Below, piece after piece: positions 54,367 through 63,854 of a stretch of DNA of 64,000 bases. Made by a program: the position numbers and the translations under genes. This DNA is from Schistocerca nitens (taxonomy: Eukaryota > Arthropoda > Insecta > Orthoptera > Acrididae). The first letter of the stretch is position 1; the number at the start of each line of letters is the position of its first letter. The DNA is taken from contig NC_064625.1 in NCBI RefSeq assembly GCF_023898315.1, positions 103,402,269 through 103,466,268 on the forward strand, given 5' to 3'. The notes under the pieces are model-generated. The model made no database searches and was not told the DNA's origin. It was given only the letters and a program-made list of their open reading frames with translations.

Positions 54367-55015
54367 TTTTTAACGTGATATTAAGGTCAGATACTTGCGA
54401 TGTTATTTTTAACGCAATCAGACTTTTGAAGCAGTTTTTTTTAAATAGGGGTTCGATTCTGGTGTTGGCGGTGACGGCAAATTATACTCGTGGAGCGAGG
54501 AGGTGCAGGAGAAGGGGAAGACAGCAATAACAAACGCTGAACCTCCCACCGCCCACAAAAAAAGAACCAAATCCTGGATGCGCGCAATGCGTTCACTTGG
54601 ATTTGCGAGCCCGCCTGTATTGCGACGATGACACAATGACAGCGAACGGAGTTGTGCGGCGGGGAGGGATTTCAATGTTTCATTGATGTCGACGAGGCTG
54701 CTCTCGTATTCCGCAGAACTTTAGCAGTATTTACGAGGAAACTTTGGCAGTGAAATGTCGAGCTCATCGCTGTGACAGTAATTCGCCTCCCGTGCGTGCC
54801 TACAACTGCCGTTAAAGGCACGGCGGCTCGCGATCCGAACGTAAACAAAGCGTGACGCATAAAACCCACAGACATTCCCTCCCGTCATGAATTTAGTTAT
54901 GGCGTCCATGCCTCGTTATGGGGACGAGTGTATGCTCACCGGTATTTATCTAAACGACATGGCCACAACTTTTCAGGAACACTCTGTAAAACAATACTAT
55001 CAAGCATACGATCCA
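54367..55015. other. unclassified sequence
   Basis: No recognised gene or repeat. Confidence 0.35.
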
Positions 55016-56090
55016 TCTACATCTACGTGATTACTCTGCTATTCACAATAAAGTGCCTGGCAGAGGGTTCAATGAACCACCTTCAAGCTGTCTCTCTACC
55101 GTCCCACTCTCGAACGGCACACGGGAAAAACGAGCTCTTACATTTTTCTGTGCGAGCCCTAATTTCTCTTATTTGATAGTGATGATCATTTCTCCCTATG
55201 TAGGTGGGTGCCAACAGAGTGTTTTCGCAATCAGAGGAGAAAACTGGTGATTGATATTTCATGAGAAGATCCCGTCGCAACGAAAAACGCCTTTGTTTTA
55301 ATGACTACCGCCTCAATTCACTTATCATGTCTGTGACACTATCTCCCCTATTTCGCGATATTACAAAACGAGCTGCCATTCTTTGTACATTTTCCATGGC
55401 ATCCGTCAGTCCAATTTGATGCGGATCCCACACCGCACAGCAATACTCCACAATAGGGCGGACAAGCGTGGTGTAAGCAGTCTCTTTAGTAGACCTGTTG
55501 CACCTTCTAAGTGTTCTGCTAATGAATCGCAGTCTTTGGTTTGCTCTACCCACAATATTATCTATGTGATCGTTCCAGTTTAGGTTATTTGTAATTGTAA
55601 TCCCTAAGTATTTAGTTGAATTTACAGCCTTCAGATTTGTGTAACTCATCGCGTAATCGGAATTTGGCTGATTTCTTTTAGTACTCATGTGAATAACGTC
55701 ACACTTTTCCTTATTCAGAGTCAATTGCCACTTTTTGCACCATGCAGATATCTCATCTAAATCATTTTGCAAGTCGTTTTGATCATCTGATGACTTTACA
55801 AGATGACAGCGTCATCTGCAAACAATTTAAGACGGCTGCTCAGATTGTCTCCTATGTCGTTAATATAGATCAGGAACAATAGAGGGCCTATAACACCTCC
55901 TTGGCGAACGCCGGATATTACTTCTGTTTTACTCGATGACTTTTCGTCTATTACTACGAACTGTGACCTTTCTGACAGGAAATCACGAATCCAGTCGCAC
56001 AACTGAGGCGATACTCCGTAGGCACGCAGTTTGGTTAGAAGACGCTTGTGAGGAACGGTGTCGAAAGCCTTCTGGAAATTAATAGGAACA
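55016..56090 (-). pseudogene. CR1-like LINE, best reverse transcriptase copy
   Basis: Minus strand from 56090: KAFDTVPHKRLLTKLRAYG, then ORF 56002-55796 (CDWIRDFLSERSQFVVIDEK, VISGVRQGGVIGPLLFLIYI, RLKLFADDAVIL with intact FADD). A short gap with one frame change follows, then ORF 55772-55305 (QNDLDEISAWCKKWQLTLNK, NSTKYLGITITNNLNWNDHI, ETAYTTLVRPIVEYCCAVWD). The C-terminal ILLxPTYIGRNDHHxxIREI follows at 55083-55280. The 3' end at 55016-55060 has the catctacatctacgtg signature. 5'-truncated before the reverse transcriptase fingers. Confidence 0.92.
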
Positions 56091-56285
56091 TCACAGTGCT
56101 TTAATGTGCGTGGTCCTATTGGAGCGCGGTATGCCCTCCCTCACCTTCCTGCCCGTTTTGATCCGAATTACCCGGGGCCGGTTGAAGGGCGTAGTTAATA
56201 CAAGAGTTTTCGAAATGTAAACTTGTTGATATATTCCTTATCTAAATGCGCCCGAATTACGCCCATGGGCTACCTTAACGGGTAC
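56091..56285. other. unclassified spacer between two CR1-like copies
   Basis: About 195 bp with no recognised repeat. Confidence 0.3.
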
Positions 56286-57600
56286 GTCTACATCTACAAG
56301 GCTACTCTGCGAATCACATTTAAGTGCCTGGCAGAGGGTTCATCGAACCACCTCCACTTCTCTGTTATTCCACTTCTGAAGAGCGAGCGGAAAAGACGAA
56401 CACCTATATCTTTCCGTGCGAGCTCTGATTTATCGTGATGATTGTTTCCCCCGATGTAGGTCTGCGTCAACAAAATATTTTGACGTTTGGAGGAAAAAGT
56501 TGGTGATTGAAATTTCGTGAGAAGATTCCGCCGCAACGAAAAACGCCTTTGTTTTAACGTGACGTCCACCCCAAGTCCTGTATCATGTCAGTGTTACTCT
56601 CTCACCTGTTTCTCGATAGTACAAAACGTGCTGCTCTTCTTTGAACTTCCTCGATGTACCCCGTTAATCCCATCTGGTAAGGATCCACACCGCGCAGCAG
56701 TACTCCAAAGGACGACGAACAAGCTTAGAGCAGCCAGTCTCTTTAGTAGATCTGTTGTATCTTCTAAGTGTTGTGCTGATAAGACGCAGTCATTGGTTCG
56801 CCTTCCCCACAACATTTTCTGTGTGTTCCTTCCAATTTATGTTGTTCTTAATTGTATTTCCTAGGTATTCAGTTGAAGTTGCGGTCTTTAGATTTGATTT
56901 ATTTATCTCTTAACCGAAGTTTAACGGATTCCTTTTATTACTCATCTGGGTGACTTCACACTTTTCGTTATTTAGGGTCCGTTGCCAATTTTTGCACCAT
57001 ACAGATATCTTTTCTAAGTCCAATTGCAATTTGTTTTGATCTTGTGATGACTTTACTAGGCGATAAATGACATCGTCAGTTGCATACAACCTAAGGAGGC
57101 TGCTCATATTGTTTCACAAATCGTTTATATATATAAGGAACAGCAAAGGACCTATAACGCTACCTTGGGGAACGCCAGAAATCATTTCATACTAATTGAC
57201 GCAAAGTCATCGAGTAAAACAGAAGTGTAACCTCTGTGAGAGGAAATGATGAATCCAATCACCCAACTAAGACGATATTCTGTAAGCACGTCATTTCACT
57301 ACAATCCTCTTATGTGGTACACTGTCACAAGCCTTCAGAAAACTAGAAATACGGAATCAATTTGAAATCCCTTGTCAAGAGCACTGAAGGCTTCTTGTTT
57401 GTAAAGAGCTAGTTGTGTTTCACAATAACGATGTTTTCTGTTTTCTTGCTCATTGTCTATCAGTAGATCGCTCTCTTCGACATAATTCATTATGTTCGAA
57501 CACAATATACGCTTCAAAACCCTGGTTCTTATCGACTTTAATGATTGACATTGACTTTTTAGCGAACGTGAGGAAAGTGTTATATTCACGAACTTGTTTT
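56286..57600 (-). pseudogene. CR1-like LINE, second tandem-oriented copy
   Basis: Same strand and order as the copy at 55016-56090 but more decayed. The 3' end at 56286 (gtctacatctacaaggctac) is followed by C-terminal ORF 56569-56294. Then come thumb pieces (NNIDWKEHTENVVG-like), ORF 57107-56910 (QLDLEKISVWCKNWQRTLNN, EKCEVTQMSNK), a GVPQGSVIGPLLFLIYI-like region near 57150-57180, and upstream palm and finger regions to about 57600. The local frame changes several times. Confidence 0.85.
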
Positions 57601-57718
57601 GATAGTAAGCGTTATCAAAAATGACTTTACCTTTAGTAGGTACCCAGTAGTAAGCTGAGACGCACCTTTTTTTTATTGTCTATTTTTGGACCATTCTCCA
57701 GTTTTGCTTTTTGAGACA
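57601..57718. other. unclassified spacer
   Basis: Nothing recognised. Confidence 0.3.
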
Positions 57719-57832
57719 TTCCGATAAGCCATAACATTGTGACCACCTGTTTAATCGTAACAGCGTGTCGGCACGCCTGTCTACCGCTGTATATAAATAA
57801 CAGCGAGTCAGCGTGCCATGGTTCGACAAGTC
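57719..57832 (+). mobile_element. Tc1/mariner-like end fragment
   Basis: ttccgataagccataacatt and gtgaccacctg resemble, from memory, the terminal sequence of a Tc1/mariner-type element common in insects. Only about 110 bp, no coding part. Confidence 0.4.
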
Positions 57833-58037
57833 TCTTGTAGGTTTCTCTTCTGTTTTCTCGATGACTTTCCGTCAGTTATTACGAACTGTGGCCTCTGTGA
57901 CAGGAAATCACGGATCCAGTCACATAACTGAGAAGATATTCTAGAAGTACGCAATTTGATTCCAAGCCGCTTGTGAGGTACGGTGTCGAAAACCTTCTGG
58001 AAATCTAGAAATACGGAATCGGTTTGAAATCCTATGT

Positions 58038-58256
58038 GCCCGCATCTCGTGGTCGTGCGATAGCGTTCTCGCTTCCCACGCCCGGGTTCCCGGGTTCGAT
58101 TCCCGGCGGGGTCAGGGATTTTCTCTGCCTCGTGATGACTGGGTGTTGTGTGCTGTCCTTAGGTTAGTTAGGTTTAAGTAGTTCTAAGTTCTAGGGGACT
58201 GATGACCATAGATGTTAAGTCCCATAGTACTCACTCAGAGCCATTTGAACCATTTT
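58038..58256 (+). mobile_element. SINE, head type B, inside CR1-like LINE
   Basis: Complete type B copy. Perfect 15-bp target-site duplication TTTGAAATCCTATGT at 58023-58037 and 58257-58271. A CACT duplication near the 3' end (gtactcactcagag). Confidence 0.96.
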
Positions 58257-58386
58257 TTTGAAATCCTATGTCGATAGCACTCAACACTTCGTGTGAATAA
58301 ATAGCTAGTTGTGTTTCACAACAACGATGTCTTCTAGAACGTGCTCTCTGTGAGTCAGTAGAGCGTTTTCTTCGAGGTAATGTTCG

Positions 58387-58585
58387 ATGGTTCAAATGGC
58401 TCTGAGCACTATGGGACTCAACATCTTATGTCATAAGTCCTCTACAACTCAGAACCACTTAAACCTAACTAACCTAAGGACATCACACACACCCATGCCC
58501 GAGGCAGGATTCGAACCTGCGACCGTAGCAGTCACGCGGTTCCGGACTGCAGCGCCAGAACCGCACGGCCACCGCGGCCGGCTCA
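58387..58585 (-). mobile_element. SINE, head type A, inside CR1-like LINE
   Basis: Complete copy. 9-bp target-site duplication TAATGTTCG at 58378-58386 and 58586-58594. Confidence 0.94.
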
Positions 58586-59135
58586 TAATGTTCGCACACA
58601 ATACAGGCATAGTTTTCAAAATCCTGCTGCATGTCGACGTTAATTATATGGGCCTGTAATTTAGTGGATTACTGTTACTGCCTTTCTTGAATATTGGTGT
58701 GACCTGTGCAACTTTCCAGTCTTTGGGTACGGATCTACCGTCGTGCGCGCGGCTTTACATGATTGTTAAATATGAAACTGTTCCATCAGCAAGCTCCGAA
58801 AGGAACCTAATTGGTATACGGTTTGGACCCGAAGTGATTTAAGTTGCTTCACTAATCCGACGATATCTACTTCGAAGTTACTCATACTGACAGCTGTTCT
58901 TTATTCTAATTCTATAATATTTTCTTCGTCTTTTTTGCTGAAGGAATTTCGGAAGGCTGTATTTAGTAACTCTGCTTTAGCAGCACTGTCAACGATAGTA
59001 CCTCCATTGCTATTGCGCAGAGAAGGCATTTGTGTCTTGCCACTACCAAGAAAGCAACACCATTTGAGAACGCTATAATAGTAACTGCAATGAACTACGA
59101 ATTCTTCCAGTCTCCCTCCCCCACCTCCCCTCACG

Positions 59136-59139
<4 letters not shown>

Positions 59140-59188
<49 letters not shown>
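59140..59188. repeat. (CA)n microsatellite
   Basis: About 24 CA units. The long cysteine-valine and histidine-threonine ORFs across it are artefacts. Confidence 0.97.
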
Positions 59189-59190
<2 letters not shown>

Positions 59191-59659
59191 CCTAGTAACA
59201 CTCGACAACACTGTAGCATTTGCTGCTCCAGTTCTTCAACTTCAGAGGCAGGAGATCAGGTGAGCTTGAAGGCTAAAGAAGAAAGATCAGAGTTTAACTC
59301 GACATTGTGCGACCTATTACTACGGGCTATTAGGGACCATGGCTTACTTCTGTTTACGCGCAACCTAACCCTCAAATGAACTGTGGACGTCACGTTTTAT
59401 GTATTAGCTAACAAAGACTATGCTTCAAATACTGTCCCATCAGAAATGCTGTGAAACTAAATTTCCTTTACTTTACGTCTATGGTCACAAACTTTTTGTC
59501 ATCAGACTACCGTTTTCGGTCTATAATGACCATCTTCAGGTCTGTTTTATAAACTCTGTAGCAAATGTTTATCTTGCTATAATGCAAAAATATCTAAAAT
59601 ATCTGTGGAGAAAGAAACGTAAACAACACCTGTCCCAAACGCTCTATGGCGCACCTGAA
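59189..59659. other. unclassified sequence with a hammerhead-like fold on the minus strand
   Basis: At 59503-59544 (minus): CAGAC, CTGAAGA, T, a 4-bp stem GGTC/GACC with a 6-base loop, GAAAAC, GGTA, GTCTG. The outer CAGAC/GTCTG pair forms a perfect 5-bp stem I. Same unusual features as the fold at 16892 (A at position 7, one extra base before stem II). No coding element recognised around it. Confidence 0.35.
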
Positions 59660-59872
59660 AGGCCATTCGGGAGGACGACAGTTCAATCCCACGTCTGGTC
59701 ATCCTGATTTAGGTTTTGGTGATTTCCCTAAATCGCTCCAGGCAAATGCCGGGATGGTTGCTTTGAAAGGGCACGGGCGACTTCCTTCCCCATTCTTCCT
59801 TAATCCGATGAGACCGATGACCTCGCTGTCCGGTCTCCTTCCCCAAAACAACCCAACCCAACCAGAATGGCC
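59660..59872 (+). mobile_element. SINE family b
   Basis: Head region gccattcgggaggacgacag with B box gttcaatcccacg, then catcctgatttaggttttgg, gatttccctaaatcgctcca, atgccgggatggttgctttg, and 3' end gagaccgatgacctcgctgt with ccaaaacaacccaaccc. No clear target-site duplication. Confidence 0.88.
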
Positions 59873-60121
59873 ACCGCTGCTGGTTGTGGAAGCGAGCTAC
59901 GGAGTACAGCACCAAGAAAGGACGATACTCAGCTATCCGGGATTGGGCAACCACCTGAAATATGTACGCTTTACCTTGTCAGCTCTAGGAATCTGTGACA
60001 TTTCTTTAAAATATCCTACATACAGTTTAAAGCCCTGAAATAAATTGGCCAGTTAGAGTTGAAATGGGTTACCCATCATAAATCAATCAAATTCGGTAAA
60101 GAAGTTAGTGAATAACAGAGT
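59873..60121. other. unclassified spacer
   Basis: Nothing recognised. Confidence 0.3.
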
Positions 60122-60995
60122 TGTTGTTGTGGTCTTCAGTCCTGAGACTGGTTTGATGCAGCTCTCCATGCTACTCTATCCTGTGCAAGCTTCTTCATCT
60201 CCCAGTACTTACTGCAACCTACATTCTTCTGAATCTGCTTAGTGTATTCATCTCTTGGTTTCCCTCGACGCTTTTTGCCCTCCACGCTGCCCTCCAATAC
60301 TATATTGGTGATCCCTTGACGCCTCAAAACATGTCCTACCAACCGATCCCTTCTTCTAGTCAAGTTGTGCCACAAACTTCTCTTCTCCCCAATTCTATTC
60401 AGTACCTCATTCTTTATGTGATCTACCCATCTTATCGTCAGTATTCTTCTGTGGCACCACATTTCGAAAGCTTCTATTCTCTTCTTGTCCAAACTATTTA
60501 TCGTCCACGTTTCACTTCCATACATGGCTACACTCCATACAAATACTTTCAGAAACGACTTCCTGACACTTAAATCTATACTCGATGTTAACAAATTTCT
60601 CTTCTTCAGAAACGATTTCCTTGCCATTGCCAGTCTACATTTTATATCCTCTCTACTTCGGCCATCATCAGTTATTTTACTCCCTAAATAGCAAAACTCC
60701 TTTACTACTTTAAGTGTCTCATTTCCTAATCTAATCCCCTCAGCATCGCCCGATTTAATTTGACTACATTCCATTATCCTCGTTTTGCTTTTGTTGATGT
60801 TCATCTTATATCCTCCTTTCAGGACACTATCCATTCAGTTCAACTGCTCTTCCAAGTACTTTGCTGTCTCTGACAGAATTACAATGTCATCGGTGAACCT
60901 CAAAGTTTTTATTTCTTTTCCATGGATTTTAATTCCTTCTCCGAATTTTTCTTTTGTTTCCTTTACTGCTCGCTCAATATACAATATACAGTATA
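60122..60995 (-). mobile_element. RTE-like LINE, best-preserved 3' end
   Basis: 5'-truncated copy ending at the family's usual 3' terminus (inverse of gtctcaggactgaagacca). It is the most intact representative of the RTE-like family, with about ten fragments in the window. The upstream boundary at about 60995 is followed by tacaatatacagtataacag. The target duplication is not clear. Confidence 0.9.
60136..60990 (-). pseudogene. RTE-like reverse transcriptase, C-terminal part, one stop
   Basis: The frame is continuous from about 60990 to 60136 apart from one TGA at 60835-60837. Residues: ERAVKETKEKFGEGIKIHGK, TLRFTDDIVILSETAKYLEE (metal-binding FTDD, FADD in the copy at 14766), stop, MDSVLKGGYKMNINKSKTRI, FCYLGSKITDDGRSREDIKC, SFLKVFVWSVAMYGSETWTI, RIEAFEMWCHRRILTIRWVD, HVLRRQGITNIVLEGSVEGK, QDRVAWRAASNQSQD. 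The C-terminal half resembles RTE/BovB-type proteins (YGSETW, AFEMWxxRRxLxIxWxD, GxxxRGRPRxEYxKQI). Other copies read GGA (Gly) where the stop is. Confidence 0.92.
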
Positions 60996-61434
60996 ACAGA
61001 GTATTTACTGTATAATGTTCTTTAGGTAGGAAACAGTGACCCCCTTCCATCTTCCCTTTGGACTTGAACCTTTGTGAACAAGTTTAAGAACTGACGTGGA
61101 GCCCATTGTCTTCTCGGCTGGAGCTAGGGTAGCGGACACGTATTGTACGAGGAAGTCGGCAATGAATCGCGAGCGCGTACGGCAGGCGGCCTGCGAGACT
61201 CGTGATTGGATAATCGCTGCGGCCTTGCGCGCCGGCGGAGCCATGACGCAGTGGTAGTGAAGGCACCGGGAGGGACTCGCACGAGGGGAGCAGTGCGAGC
61301 AGCCAACTGGCTCACCAGTTTTCCTTGTCTTTCGTACCATCGTTGTCCATACTTCTTATAGTTCGTGCCTCAGCCCCTAATAACTGAACCCTTTGGGGAT
61401 TGCTTTGTTGTCTGTCTCTCTGGTTCTTAAAAAG
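60996..61434. other. unclassified sequence with a GC-rich core
   Basis: The stretch 61090-61310 is GC- and CpG-rich (gccttgcgcgccggcggagc). No domain in the ORFs (111 codons at most, minus). Could be a fragment of an unrecognised element or a CpG-rich regulatory piece. Confidence 0.3.
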
Positions 61435-61742
61435 AAACTTCCTGGCAGATTAAAACTGTGTGCCGGACCTAGACTCGAACTCGGAACCTTTGCCTTTCGC
61501 GGGCAAGTGCTCTACCATCTGAGCTACCCAAGCACGACTCACGCCCCGTCCTCACAGCTTTACTTCTGCCAGTACCTCGTCTCCTACCTTCCAAACTTTA
61601 TAGAAGCTTTCCTGCGAACCTTGCAGAACTAGCACTCCTGAAAGAAAGGATATTGCGGAGACATGGCTTAGCCACAGCCTGGGGGATGTTTCCAGAATGA
61701 GATTTTCACTCTGCAGCCGAGTGTGCGCTGATATGAAACTTC
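61435..61742 (+). mobile_element. dispersed repeat with tRNA-like arm, half unit
   Basis: Starts gaaacttcctggcagattaa, carries the inverse tRNA-like module (61475-61537) and ends agtgtgcgctgatatgaaac. Lacks the forward module present in 45285-45791. It is flanked by GAAACTT at both edges, which may belong to the element. Confidence 0.85.
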
Positions 61743-61959
61743 TGCGTATCGTCCAAGTTTTATCGAGCTATTTTACCTGGCAGCGCCACGTAATGCGAAA
61801 GTTTCTTTCGCCCTCAGGCGGAGGTTTGCTATATTTTGGCTAAAAAATCGATTTTTTTAATTAAGTTTTTGGATACATAAACGTGTTTGGAATCCACCCC
61901 TGAAACGGTTTTTCCGAATTCGGAATGGAAATGTTTGTTTTTCACAGTTGAACAAAAAG

Positions 61960-62395
61960 ATGCTCCTGCCTGATATCGGGCTTTTGCACACACCCGCTTT
62001 TTCTTTCGGAGGACGAGTTATTGTACCGGTGCTTGTGAGGAAAAACACAAAATTCAAATGAAATTTTGAACGCGTGTGTTTGGAAGTTAACCCCCAAGCA
62101 CTTGCATTCTGGTGCGAAGACTCTGGAAATTGCGACTTTCCTGGCAGTGAGCAGCTTCAACGAAGGGTATCCAGCAATTCTGAAGACCGTGACAACGATG
62201 GACGTCACGCTGGGACTCTATTCGACGCAGTTCGCCAAGCATTCGGATGACCACCGAATTCGAGCGACCGAAAACCGCTTGTTACCGGCCGTACGAGCGG
62301 CTCTGGAGCAGCGCAGGATGGCTTAGATCGAGCAGAACGCCCTCTATGAGAAAGAGGAAGGACTAGTTTATGGACCCGGAATAGCAGATTAAACG
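61960..62395 (+). pseudogene. Mutator-like transposase C-terminal fragment (lineage 3)
   Basis: The frame reads LSEDELLYRCL, stop, GKTQNSNEILNACVWKLTPK, then SGAKTLEIATFLAVSSFNEG, YPAILKTVTTMDVTLGLYST, QFAKHSDDHRIRATENRLLP, AALEQRRMA, stop, IEQNALYEKEEGLVYGPGIA. LxxxxLLxRCLxGxTQNxNExLNxxxWxxxPK matches the block in the fragments at 37780 and 45012. Two in-frame stops (at GGA-side Cys-Leu and after RRMA) break it. The residues outside the shared block differ strongly, so this is a third lineage. Confidence 0.65.
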
Positions 62396-62976
62396 TACGT
62401 TGCATAATATTGCATGTATAATGTAGTCCAAACTTCAAACGCGTTTTTCTCGAAATGACATTTTTTTATCGCGCGGTATAGTAACTTCAAATCTACTGAA
62501 CCGATTGGCATGATTCTTTGTTTCCGACGAAGCTAACTAAATTGTCTATGAGTTGTATCACTTTTATTCCGATCGATCAACTGCAAATATTTTTTTACCT
62601 GGCCGACGAAGTCGAAAAATCGATGAAAAAAACCCTATCTTTTTCAAATGGCCGCCATTTTGTTTGATATGGTCCAAATAACTTAAGCGAGGTACAACTC
62701 CTAAAGAATCTTATATACTTCGATAATGTCAACTGAATTTTGATTTCAGATGAGCCGGCTGACCTGTGACATACCGCTCGTGGAGGTCTACATCGAAATT
62801 TTGTTTCTTTTCGAAGGCACTTCCGCCTTTGCTCTTCGACATTTCGGGTCGAAAAAATTCCAGTTTGTAGACGAAATACGAGTACCAATAAACATTTTGA
62901 CCAAATTTTACATTTATATCTATGACACATCCTGAGAAAAAATTCTCAAAAAACATGGTTTTTTGAGGCCAAAGAT
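62396..62976. other. probable 3' region of the Mutator-like element and unclassified sequence
   Basis: Non-coding; starts cgtacgttgcataatattgc. It may hold the element's far terminal repeat, but no partner was found. Confidence 0.3.
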
Positions 62977-63194
62977 GGGAGCTAGCACACTGGACTCGCA
63001 TTCGGGAGGACGACGGTTCAATCCCGCGTCCGGCCATCCTGATTTAGGTTTTCCGTGATTTCCCTAAATCGCTCCAGGCGAATGCCGGGATGGTTCCTTT
63101 GAAAGGGCACGGCCGACTTCCTTCCCCGTCCTTCCTTAATACGATGAGACCGATGACCTCGCTGTCTGGTCTCTTGCCCCAAAACAACCCAACC
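62977..63194 (+). mobile_element. SINE family b
   Basis: Complete copy including the tRNA-like head gggagctagcacactggact with B box ggttcaatcccgc. 8-bp target-site duplication CCAAAGAT at 62969-62976 and 63195-63202. Confidence 0.94.
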
Positions 63195-63244
63195 CCAAAG
63201 ATAGTTTCCACTCCAGTGTATTTTTCGTTCTCATCCTTTTCCAG

Positions 63245-63445
63245 GCTCTCTGAGCACTATGGGACTTAACAGCTATGGTCATCAGTCCCCTAGAACTTAG
63301 AACTACTTAAACCTAACTAACCTAAGGACATCACACAACACCCAGCGATCACGAGGCAGAGGAAATCCCTGACCCCGCCGGGAATCGAACCCGGGAACCC
63401 GGGCGTGGGAAGAGAGAACGCTACCGCACGACCACGAGATGCGGG
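63245..63445 (-). mobile_element. SINE, head type B
   Basis: Complete head, slightly 3'-shortened (starts gctctctgagcac). Perfect 14-bp target-site duplication TCATCCTTTTCCAG at 63231-63244 and 63446-63459. Confidence 0.96.
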
Positions 63446-63530
63446 TCATCCTTTTCCAGATATCCAATTTTAGCTCCCTATCGCAGTCAAGTTTTCGTCT
63501 CCCGTAACTATTTGAATAACTGCAGAATGT

Positions 63531-63778
63531 CAAATCAAACACCTTTCAGCCGTCTAATTTCCAAGATGTTGTTTTATTGGGCTACCAGTTTCGGCCATAT
63601 GTTACGCTGTCTTCAGGGCCCCTGACCAATGTGTAGGAATATTGCACATAGATTGTTATCTGTATATTTTTGATGCAGCGGTCACTTCAGACATCAAGAT
63701 GGAGTAATAGAGCGCAGAAACCGGTGGCCCAATAAAATAACAGTTTGGAAATTAGACTTCGGAAAGATGTTTGATTTG
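63531..63778. repeat. palindromic element FB6 with hammerhead-like core
   Basis: Left arm 63531-63593 (caaatcaaac .. gtctaatttcc .. gttttattgggctac) and right arm 63715-63778 are inverted copies. On the minus strand the left side carries CTGAAGA (63616-63610), a bulged stem, GAAAC (63592-63588) and TGGTA. Compare the fold at 16892; the stem is weaker here. Non-coding, MITE-like. Confidence 0.7.
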
Positions 63779-63854
63779 ATGTTGTGTCCTGAACAGCGGA
63801 GGTCCGGCAACCGTCTCTGAAAAGATAGACGTACAGATATTTGAGTAATTTGTT

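Larger units (their letters stand above)
57833..59043 (-). pseudogene. CR1-like LINE 5' reverse transcriptase region with two SINE insertions
   Basis: Minus strand from 59043: GKTQMPSLRNSNGGTIVDSA, AKAELLNTAFRNSFSKKDEE (linker before the reverse transcriptase), VGPNRIPIRFLSELADGTVS-like text, then the fingers down to FRKVFDTVPHKRLG and ends near 57833. The order is upstream of what 55016-56090 retains, yet it overlaps the upper part of 56286-57600, so it is a third independent copy. Confidence 0.85.

Noticed and set aside
58901-59188. Cysteine/valine-rich ORF as a secreted peptide
   Set aside because: The repeated part is the CA microsatellite and the rest is the CR1-like LINE linker.
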